61,385 nt of DNA from positions 32,501-93,885 of the forward strand of contig CAUYUJ010002070.1 of assembly GCA_963575745.1 (NCBI GenBank). Reading direction: 5' to 3'. The stretch is from Prorocentrum cordatum. Lineage: Eukaryota; Sar; Dinophyceae; Prorocentrales; Prorocentraceae. The notes under the pieces were generated by a model. The model did no database searches and was not told where the DNA came from. It saw nothing but the letters and a program-made list of their open reading frames with translations. Position 1 is the stretch's first letter. Each line of letters starts with the position of its first letter. Below, in pieces: positions 50,362-58,971 of the stretch. The translations under genes and the position numbers were made by a program.

Positions 50362-50989
50362 TGTAACCGTACCCTTCGTGGCCGCCGAGATGGAGCCCAC
50401 GCGTCGAGACGCCTTTGCGTCCACGCAGGGCGTCGAGACGCCTGAAGGAGGACGCCCGCCGGACCGCCGGCCACCGGCCACTGGCCACGGCCCACCCTCG
50501 GCCAGGGACCGATGCGCGCGCCCCCAGCTGCGGGGGCCTTTATTGGTGTTCCCTGGCTCTTCGCGGCCCCATCATGAGCGTGATTGGGACTGGAGTTCGT
50601 TCAAGTTTCGACCATCCCTCTTCACCCCTACGTCAAAGGTTCTGGGGAAACCAGAGGGTATCGATATCCCTACTCCCCGGACCTCTCTCAGGGTGCGTTC
50701 TGACTAGAATTTCGAGGCGAATCCAGCGGTGTCGACGAGGGCCTCCGAGGAGGCCCAAAAAGCGGAAAACGAGGAGAGGGTCGAGGTATGGGTACCTTTC
50801 CCTCCTCTGAATGTCGTCCAAATGTCGACCAAACCCGACGAAATCTGGACAGATCCCCAAGGCCGCAAAGAATTCGGGGACTCTCTGGAAGACCACGCAA
50901 CCCCCGAGGGCCTGGAGGGGAGCGCGCACGCACCGACGGCCAAGCCGAGGACCGTCCCTGGCCGGGATATCTGCAGGCGGGCGTGCACG

Positions 50990-51305
50990 AGGAGCAACGA
51001 TAGGGGGGGAGAAGCGAGGAGGAGAGGGAGGAGCAGGGAGTAAGAGGAGGAGCGAGGAGGAGGAGGAGGAGCGAGGGAGGAAGAAGAGGAGCGAGGAGCG
51101 AGGAGCAAGGAGGAGGAGGAGCAAGGAGAAGGAGGAGGAGGAGGACGAGGAGGAGGAGGAAGAGGAGGAGGAAGAGGAGGAGCAGGAGCGAGGAGGAGGA
51201 GGAGGCGGAGGAGGAGGAGGAGGAGGAGGAGGAGGAGCGAGGAAGAGGAAGAGGAGGAGGAGGAGGAGGAGGAGCAAGGAGCAGGAGGAGGAGGAGGAGG
51301 AGTGG
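50990..51305. repeat. (GGA)n tract
   Basis: About 0.3 kb of imperfect GGA/GCGA. Open on both strands by composition. 50362-50989 shows no gene. Confidence 0.92.
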
Positions 51306-51449
51306 ATTGGGTGGATTGGCTCAGGGGGGGACATTGAGCTGGAATCGGCGACACATATCTGATGGGGGGCCTGATGGCCCACCCCACCCAGGAGCCTGCG
51401 AACTTGCTGCCAAACGCGTCGCCGACTCCAAACTGATGCTTCCCCCCCC

Positions 51450-51566
51450 TGATCGGTGGTGGACAAACCTTCCTTTAGTAAACCACCCTTTAGTGAAAAC
51501 GGCCTGGGACCAATTCACTAATCGACGTGTGAGGGTAGGAGGTCTATCAGTCTCCGACCTGAGCCC
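51450..51566. mobile_element. MITE-like element M1, copy 2 (shorter)
   Basis: Shares cctttagtaaa, tttagtgaaaacggcctg and caattcactaatcgacgtgt with copy 1 in the same order. It lacks about 60 bp of the interior. Its terminal repeats are more diverged. Confidence 0.65.
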
Positions 51567-51579
51567 ATCCCAGGAGAGC

Positions 51580-51785
51580 CCAGAATCGAATCGGTGTCGG
51601 ATCAGCGATCGGAATGCATCGGATCGGCGGAAATCGGCAGCCGAGTCGGGAAAATCGAATCGGCGGAAATCGGCAGGCAAGTAGGCCGCCATCGAGAAAT
51701 CGGAGCCCAAATCGGAATCCGAAGTCGAATCAAATCGGAATCGGAAGTTGTCGAAATCGAATCGAATCGAAGGAATCGAAATGAG
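51580..51785. repeat. Imperfect AATCGG tandem repeats
   Basis: Many 'aatcgg', 'atcggcgga' and 'aatcgaatcg' words. No gene. Confidence 0.75.
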
Positions 51786-51967
51786 CCCTGCTATCCCCCC
51801 TATCGTTGCCCCCGAGTGCACTGCCAGATCTCCAGCGGCGTGACTTTTCAGCCTGGGCGCTTCAACCTCTGCACGGGGCTCGCAGTCGGGCCCCAGGGAC
51901 GCCAACTATGGATCCGGGACGAGGAGCTGCTTCTGGGGAAGCGGTCGGGACCTCCGGGGCCGCAGAC

Positions 51968-52082
51968 TGGAACAGTCGTATCGGCGGATGTCCCCTGAGA
52001 TCCCACGTCGGGAAAAAGAAAAGGCCACAGGTTGAAGAGGTCATATCGGCGGATGTCCCCTGAGATCCCACGCTGGGAAAAA
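51968..52082. repeat. Direct duplication
   Basis: 'tatcggcggatgtcccctga' followed by 'gatcccacg' occurs at about 51979-52010 and 52047-52078. A second short duplication, 'cctgggttccatcctgc', follows at 52214 and 52260. 52083-52573 shows no gene. Confidence 0.75.
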
Positions 52083-52573
52083 AACTGCAACCTCGCGAAA
52101 AAGCACGACCAGAGTCTTGGACTCGGAGACTGCCCGAACGTCCGAACTGGACGGGCCCCGAGAAGATCTGTCAAGACGGAGGTGAATCCGCTCAAAATCG
52201 GTCCCTCCACCCATCCTGGGTTCCATCCTGCTTGGAAGGAGTGCAACTTGTGCCAAAATCCTGGGTTCCATCCTGCAAAATCCGCTCAAAAATCGGAGTG
52301 CAATTTGTCACCCAGGATCCGTGTTTGACGGCCCCGGGGCCCGGAAGCAGCCCTCGGAGACCGAGAGAGACAAAACCCCGCCTCGAAGCCAGCGCCTCGA
52401 ACCTCGCCCTTCCCCCCCCCTGCCTGCTGGCCGCAGCCAGTGCCAGGCCGCCTCGGACCCCCAGGCAGCTCCGGCCCTGAACCCCATCCCTCTGCGGCAT
52501 CTCTCGGGCCGCACACCGATCTGCCACAGGGCGCCCAACCAGACTGGGAGAGCCGGCGCCTGGCGCGCCAGAA

Positions 52574-52737
52574 TGAAGGGGCCCTGGGACACACAAATAA
52601 ATGCACACAAATAAAAGGATCCCCCAGATGTTCGTATATTTTCTGAGTTTTCGTCGTCCCCCCCACTTCCCATATTTTCCCATATTTTCCTGGGAGTGCA
52701 CGATGAATTGTGTCTGTGTGTTTTTCCCCCTCCTGAA
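52574..52737. repeat. Dispersed repeat R3, copy 2
   Basis: Matches 48689-48849 with small indels. 52738-53385 contains no gene or repeat that I recognise. Confidence 0.8.
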
Positions 52738-53381
52738 AGAACCGCAGCGCCCGCATCTCGGGGGAAGCCACCGCCTGGGAACCGACATCCTGGGGCCCCA
52801 GCGGGCGGTGGATATGGATAATGGGCTGGCCTCCGGCCAGTGCCGCCGATCCGGGGGGGGGGAGAGCGAGGTTTCGGCGATTCGGGGCCCTCTTGCAGGA
52901 AGTCGAGGTTTCTATACCCCACTGTCCACGGGTACCGAAGAACGTTGAAAATGACGTCGGAAATAACGTACGCCCCCCCCCCCTGCAGAGCGAAGCTTGA
53001 GCGAGCTCAAGTCCACGCTCTCATAAACTCACACGCCGGATCGGCGGATATGTTGGCCCCCTCGGGGCCCGAATCCATCCATATCCACCGCTGGAGGAGG
53101 TCCGCGAAGACCGACCCCCCAGGTGGTGGCTGTGAATAGATCCCGGCCCCAGAGCACTGGAATAGGAGATCGGCTACAGAATTGATGTACCCCAACATTG
53201 ATTCTTCCGTCGAACGAACGGAAAATACGTCGAATGCTCCGCATGTCTGCTGAAGACTCTATACATACATATATCGTTCGCAAACTCGACGGGCAAATCA
53301 ATTGTGCAGTCGATCCCCCGCTCAAAACACTGGCATTCAGTCGGGCATGTCCTCCTACAGGCGGGTGTTTGAATGATTTTG

Positions 53382-53388
<7 letters not shown>

Positions 53389-53431
<43 letters not shown>

Positions 53432-53435
53432 GAAC

Positions 53436-53469
<34 letters not shown>
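53389..53469. repeat. (TA)n microsatellite
   Basis: Two long TA runs separated by 'gtatatatgaacatgtata'. Confidence 0.95.
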
Positions 53470-53676
53470 GTACTGGAAAAATCGTCCCCAGACTATTTGT
53501 TTAAACTATTTGAAAAATTCCTCATGTAGAGGGACACGCCCGACTTCACACTGGCACGGCGGGCGCCCCCCGACGCGCCGTCGCCGTACAGCGCGGCGCC
53601 CAGCAGAGCGCCCGCCTTCGAGGAGGCCGCGGCGCTCTGGCCAGGCTCCAGCACGCGGCGCTCTGCGCCGGCCTCC

Positions 53677-56433
53677 GTGGCGGCGCCGGCCCGCGGCGGC
53701 CCGCGCGCACGGCCCGGGCAGGTCGCGCCGCGGCAACCCACGGTGCTCTCGCCGGCGTCGTGGCCCCGCGAGAGGGGTCCGCCCGCGGCCGCCACGCCCT
53801 GGGTAATGGCTCCTCCTCCTCCCCCCTCCCTCCTCCCTCCTCCCTCCCTCCTCCCTCAGGTTTGGCTCGAGCGGTTGCATAACCGGTTCCGCGCCGATCC
53901 CCGCCGCGACGCCCTATCGGGCCGCCATCCGACAGGCGCGACGCCTGCCTACTCTCCTCCTTCCTATCCCCAGCGGCCTCGTGACGAGCCCGCTACTCAT
54001 CGTAGAGCGCGCAAGCAGCGCGCCAACGCCCGCACGCTTTTAAGGGTGCACAAGGCCGCGATGATGCTTTCACAGCACCATTCCTTTCAGGGCATCCCCC
54101 AGCAAGGCGCTGTTCCTCCTACCTCACCCCCCCAGCATGCGCCTCTATCTGGGCTGCAGCAGCATGGCATGGCTACTTCTCCCACCCAACGCTTGGCTGC
54201 CCCTCCCTCACCGTCTCTTTATGCCACGCGCCTGCCCCTAGACTTTTTTCCTCCACCCCAGCAGCCAGTGCACCAGAAAGGCAGCGCCCCGCCCGAGTTC
54301 TGGTATTGCCTGCAACGCGGCCGGGCCAATACCACTTTGGATGCCTCATGTCCCAACTGTTTTCCGACCAGGGCCGCAAGTCACCAACAAGCGAAGGTCG
54401 GCCCAGTCAAAGGTCAGGGGCAGCACAGGCCCATGCACGATGGAGGCGCGGGGCCGGGCCACAAGGGCCCTCGCTCCTTTTCAGGCAGCACGGGGGGGAT
54501 GCACCAGGGCAAGGGCCCCGCACCGACAGGTGCGCCGTCCTACGACCAGGTGGCTGCATGGGCAGCGGAATACGGCCTGCTCCCCGCGCCCCCAGGAGAT
54601 CATGCGGTCCAAGAGGCTGGGATCTCCAACAAGGAGCGCAAGAAGCGCGAAAAGGACGACGCTCGCAGAGCTCGCGAGTACCAGCGCAGAGACGGGGAGC
54701 AGCCTCCATTGAAGGCTCCTGGCACCCCACACGGGGCCAAGGACACAGGCATCATAGGACAGTCTCCCCAGTCACTGCCTTCCCCTTTTGCGCCTCCTCA
54801 AGACGGCGTGGCCACTCCCCCTACACTCTTCGGCCCTACCTCTGTACAGCAGCCCCCTTTCCTCGCGGCCGAACAGGCCTCTGCCTCGCTTGGAACGCTG
54901 GATCCCGCCACCGAACTCTCGGAGGCGGAGCTCACAGCGCAGTGCCCTACTCTTACCCCAGACGAGGCGCACTCTCACTCAGCCTGGCTTTACCCCCCGC
55001 TTGAGCCCGACCGCCTGCTGGAGCACCGCAAGGCCCTTGCAATGAGCAAGGAGGCACTAATCCTGCAGCTCAGGGCCTCAACTCTCCTAGGACACTCCGA
55101 TATGCGTATCACCGAGATCCGTAAGGAGATTTCACTAGTTAATTTTCAATTGGCCAACGCGAGGGATCCGCTGGCCAAGATTCGCGAGCAAGAGCACGTG
55201 GTGGCCTCCCTGCAGGCCAATTGTGAGCAATTGGCAGCCAAACAAGCGCAGGCAGAGGAGCACGTGCGCAACATTGCCCTGGCCCTTCAGACCGCACAAG
55301 CGGACCTCAGCCAGGCTGCCATGTTACTAGCTTATTTCAAGTCGCAAGCACCGCCAGTCGCCGCCATCACTGACTCGCTCATGATGGGGGACGCGGCGGA
55401 GGAGCCAGGTGCAGTACAGCGCACTGCGACACTCTCTGCAACGCATACAGGTGAGGAGCAAGCCGAACCACATGACCTGGGAACGGCCACGCCCCTCACG
55501 GCAGCGCCGACCTCTCCCCCACTCCTCCATTGCCCAGCGCCCCTTCCAGGCATCCAAGGATTGGAACAGCCTTACATCACATCACTCTCTGCGGCCATGC
55601 AAAGCAACGCCGAGGCCATGGCCAGGGAAGTTGCCACCATCAAGGCAAAGTTTGACTCCCAGGCCCAAGCCATGCGCAACTCAGTAGAAACCCTAGTCTC
55701 ACAGATCAAGGCCGGGCAATTAGTGCCAGCCGCCACCTCTAGCCACGGCGCTACGGTCCGAGGGGGGACCACAGCGCCGTCAGGATGTGAACAGGCCCGC
55801 GCTTCCCCCAAAGCAGGCCCGCTATTCCGCCTAGGTTTCGTGCCCAAACCCGGGCCAGCGCCAGTGCCCAAGCCGCCGACAGGGGAGGCGATCATCACTG
55901 CGCCCTCGTTTCAAGATAGCTCAGTTAGGGAAGACGCTATCAACCAGCAAAGCCCGGCATCAGCTTCAGTAGAGGATCCCAGCGGCATGCCCCCACCTAC
56001 CCGCTCTGCCAGCCAGATTGGGTGGGACCTCTCCGATGAAAAAGGCGAGCCAGTCTCCATGGCATCCTCCCGCCGCAGCGCGAGCGCGCAGGCCAGGGGC
56101 AGACCCGCACGTGCGGGTCAGGCCGAGCAGCGCGCGCTATCAGGCATCAGCGAGGAAGATTTTGTAGCTAGGCGGGCAGCACGCAGCAAGAGCCCTCGTG
56201 GATCACGGCGCCCCAGGCCCGAGACAGCCGAGGATGAGCCAAAGGCACGTGCAGGGGCATCCGCCTCGTCCACTCCACGCAGCCCTGCAGATGCAATGGC
56301 AGAAGCAGAGGCGGCGGACCTCCGTGCTGAAGCCGAGGCCCACGCGGCACAAGCTGCTCAGGACGATTTAGCCCAGGCAGCGCGTGACGGCACGGTTTTT
56401 CAGGTCGCTCCCCCGGACACTGCCCACGGGTGA
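53677..56433 (+). CDS. LINE-2 ORF1
   Basis: The open frame covers 53677-56433. The likely start is ATG 54061 (MMLSQHHSFQGIPQQG), because the upstream part is low-complexity Pro/Arg. A RanBP2-type zinc finger FWYCLQRGRANTTLDASCPNC (about 54298-54360) has the conserved Trp and Asn, but its second Cys is replaced by Arg. A strongly helical, coiled-coil-like segment runs from about 55080 to 55340 (EIRKEISLVNFQLANARD ... EHVVASLQANCEQLAAKQAQ). The rest is Pro/Ser/Ala-rich, with a basic Arg/Ser patch near 56080-56230. The role is probably RNA binding and multimerisation. Family by architecture only. Confidence 0.75.
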   Translation: MAAPARGGPRARPGQVAPRQPTVLSPASWPRERGPPAAATPWVMAPPPPPSLLPPPSLLPQVWLERLHNRFRADPRRDALSGRHPTGATPAYSPPSYPQRPRDEPATHRRARKQRANARTLLRVHKAAMMLSQHHSFQGIPQQGAVPPTSPPQHAPLSGLQQHGMATSPTQRLAAPPSPSLYATRLPLDFFPPPQQPVHQKGSAPPEFWYCLQRGRANTTLDASCPNCFPTRAASHQQAKVGPVKGQGQHRPMHDGGAGPGHKGPRSFSGSTGGMHQGKGPAPTGAPSYDQVAAWAAEYGLLPAPPGDHAVQEAGISNKERKKREKDDARRAREYQRRDGEQPPLKAPGTPHGAKDTGIIGQSPQSLPSPFAPPQDGVATPPTLFGPTSVQQPPFLAAEQASASLGTLDPATELSEAELTAQCPTLTPDEAHSHSAWLYPPLEPDRLLEHRKALAMSKEALILQLRASTLLGHSDMRITEIRKEISLVNFQLANARDPLAKIREQEHVVASLQANCEQLAAKQAQAEEHVRNIALALQTAQADLSQAAMLLAYFKSQAPPVAAITDSLMMGDAAEEPGAVQRTATLSATHTGEEQAEPHDLGTATPLTAAPTSPPLLHCPAPLPGIQGLEQPYITSLSAAMQSNAEAMAREVATIKAKFDSQAQAMRNSVETLVSQIKAGQLVPAATSSHGATVRGGTTAPSGCEQARASPKAGPLFRLGFVPKPGPAPVPKPPTGEAIITAPSFQDSSVREDAINQQSPASASVEDPSGMPPPTRSASQIGWDLSDEKGEPVSMASSRRSASAQARGRPARAGQAEQRALSGISEEDFVARRAARSKSPRGSRRPRPETAEDEPKARAGASASSTPRSPADAMAEAEAADLRAEAEAHAAQAAQDDLAQAARDGTVFQVAPPDTAHG
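53808..53862 (+). promoter_or_regulatory. Polypyrimidine tract ending in CAG, 5' of LINE-2
   Basis: About 50 nt of C and T followed by CAG and then 'gtttggctcgag'. It could be a cis or trans 3' splice site. Alternatively the following bases are a decayed spliced-leader 3' part (TTTGGCTCAAG with one mismatch). Both readings are tentative. Confidence 0.35.
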
Positions 56434-56477
56434 ACCTGGGGGGGCGGCAAGGTATTCGCCGCAGCCCACTCCCGCCC

Positions 56478-58971
56478 ATGAGGTGGATGCTACCGGTGCT
56501 AACGGCTACCTCCATACAGCTGGTCAGGGACGTCGATGTCATCTTTCCAGCCCTCCACTCCTCCTCCATCCCCACATGGCACAGCTTTGTCTTTGATACT
56601 CCCTACGCGGCTTTTGACTCCGCGGATATATATATATATATATATATATACCGACGCCAGCGGAGGGGCCTCCAAAGGAGATCTTGCTGGCCCACCAGCG
56701 TGGGCTTTTCTGGTCTTTGCATGGCTTAACGGCACTCGACACTTTCTAGGATTCCTAGGGTGTCCCACCCCGGAGACTATGGGAGAAGATAGAGTCTCCG
56801 CTAAAGCGGAATTCGATGCCGCCACTTGGGCGGCGCTATGGGCTCTACAGTCCCCCCTTCCTCCCGCCGTTCCTATCACCTTTCACTCAGACAACATGGA
56901 TGTTGTCGCCACCGCCAAAGGCGGCACAGTGGCTGAGCCACTAATGGAGCATAGAAGCCGCCTCGACAGTCTATGCAAAGTACTTGGCCTTAAACGCCAC
57001 TTTACATGGCAGCACGTGCACGGTCACCAAGCCGACCCGCTCAACGAAATGGTTGACACGGTCGCCAGACTTTACTCCCTCGCACTCCTACCTCCCCCCG
57101 TGCTCCCGCCCCTCATGAGATTTCTCCAGGACAATGCGCATATTTTGGAATGGCTCTGGCTTGAGTGCCTGCCTCAGCAACAGCGTGCGCTTTACCCGCC
57201 AAACCATCAAGTTAGCCTCAATCCTCCTCTCCCCCCACGCACCTCGCTTGCTGACGTTTTTCCAGGTCTCTTCAAAGAAGCAGCCCCGATCGCAGACGCC
57301 ACGGCATCATGCTGTCTCAGGCTGGCCTCAGCCAACATTCTCTCTCTCACTCCTGCCTCGCGCATTTCCCAAAGAGCCAGGCTTACAGGCGTGGCCGTCA
57401 AAGGACGCCTCCACCAACTGGCCGCCGCTTTTCAACGCAACGGGCTCGACGTTATCGGCATGCAAGAGACGCGAGTCACAGACACGGGCTCTGGCAAGCG
57501 CCAAGTTCCCCCGTACGTAGTCTTTTTGTCAAAGTCTCAAGCTGGAACTCATGCCTGCGGCTGTGCGCTATGGGTCAACCTTACCACGCCCGTTTTTCCC
57601 AATGCCAAAGGCATTCCCACTTTCCCTATTAAGTCTCACAGCGTGCGTATTGCACACCAAGACCCGCGCATTATTGCGGCAGTCATCAGCCAGAACGGCC
57701 TACGTTTCAGCATTCTCGTGGCACACGCTCATCATTCAGGGCGTCCTCTCCACGAACAGGTCGTATGGTGGCAACACCTTAGACATGTGCACGACCATAT
57801 CTTACCGCAGCCTACGCCTACTCTTGTCCTAATGGACTCCAATGCTGCAGTGGGCACGCAAACATCAGCGGCCATTGGCCCACAACACGCGGAGCAAGTT
57901 AACACGGCTGGCTCCTTTTTCCATCGCTTCTTACTTGCATCTAAGCTCTGGCTGCCGGCCACCTTTGTGCCACACCCTATGGGGGCAGGCACATGGATCG
58001 CGCCAGCACGTGACCCCGCTTTCAAACAGCACTGGAAGCGCAGGGACTATATAGCTATACCCTTAGGTGCCTCTGCCAACGAATGCGAAGTCAAGTATTC
58101 TCTTTCCCTAGCACTTGCAGTGTTAGACCACGCTGTTCCGTGCCTATTATGCCAATTCAAGCTGCAGCTCCGACCTAACGAAGACCAGGGACGCCAGGTC
58201 ATGCGTATTCCGCACGACCCCAATGCATACCTAGACCCGTCGGCCAGACAGCTTTTTGAAGACATTTTCTCGCCTCCCCCTGAAACTTTAACTTTTGACC
58301 TGCATGCCTCAGACCACGCGCTCATATTAGACAGGGAGGCGCGCAACGCCATGCTACAGGCATTTCCTCAACCCCGCACATCTACAGGTCGCGCACCTTC
58401 CAACTCCCGCGTTTCCATGGCCACCCTTAGGCTCATGGATGCCAGAGCTTTAATTGTCAGCCAAGCCGACACGCTTCAACAGGAAGCACGCAACCTGTTC
58501 CTACTGGCAGCCATCGCGGCATGGAAGCGATATGTACGATCCAGGCAAGCATTTACACGTCCTAAAGCGGCATTGCGACATCATGAAGAGCTCTCGCTGA
58601 TGCCCGCAATCAACAATGCTTTTGCCAAACTTGCGGAACTCGGCGCTGCTCTCCGCAGCATGCGGGCCAGCATGGCTGACCCTAATGCCTCCATTAAATG
58701 GAAGCCCAGAATTCGCATGGCTTGCTTATATCAGTTTCTAGCATCCTCGCCTACTCGCGTTGCTAAAACCCGGCTCCCTCATGCTTGCTCTGCGCCTACC
58801 ATAGGTACCGCACACGCGGCTGCCATCCAGCTACGCGCACGCGCAAGCGCCATCAGGGCCATCGTCGTTTCCCAATTCACACAGGCAGTACGGTGCTCAG
58901 TCGACCTGGATGCCGCCTTTCACCTACAAAGCATTGCTGCCGAAGTTCACGAGGCATGGCAGACCTCATAA
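56478..58971 (+). CDS. LINE-2 ORF2, first part: RNase H and endonuclease
   Basis: ATG 56478 opens the upstream frame (MRWMLPVLTATS ... FVFDTPYAAFDSADI). The (TA)n tract then changes the frame, and RNase H follows: YTDASGGASKG, AEFDAATWAALWAL, FHSDNMDVV, QHVHGHQADPLNEMVDTVAR (all Asp/Glu/His/Asp sites). AP-endonuclease comes next: LASANILSL, IGMQETRV, VLMDSNAAVG, KRRDYIAIP and VLDHAVP. A helical linker leads to TAA at 58969-58971. Reading continues in the same frame into RT. RNase H ahead of the endonuclease is unlike LINE-1, where it is at the C terminus. Confidence 0.92.
56626..56650 (+). repeat. Coding (TA)n tract at the RNase H start of LINE-2
   Basis: 25 nt of alternating A and T. Read in frame 0 it gives ADIYIYIYIY then RRQ. 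In frame 1 it gives RIYIYIYIY then TDASGG. It encodes the first beta strand of RNase H and is the point where the coding frame switches. Confidence 0.9.

Noticed and set aside
54306-55004. 232-codon ORF in another frame of LINE-2 ORF1
   Set aside because: Shadow of ORF1. The zinc finger and coiled coil are in the longer frame.
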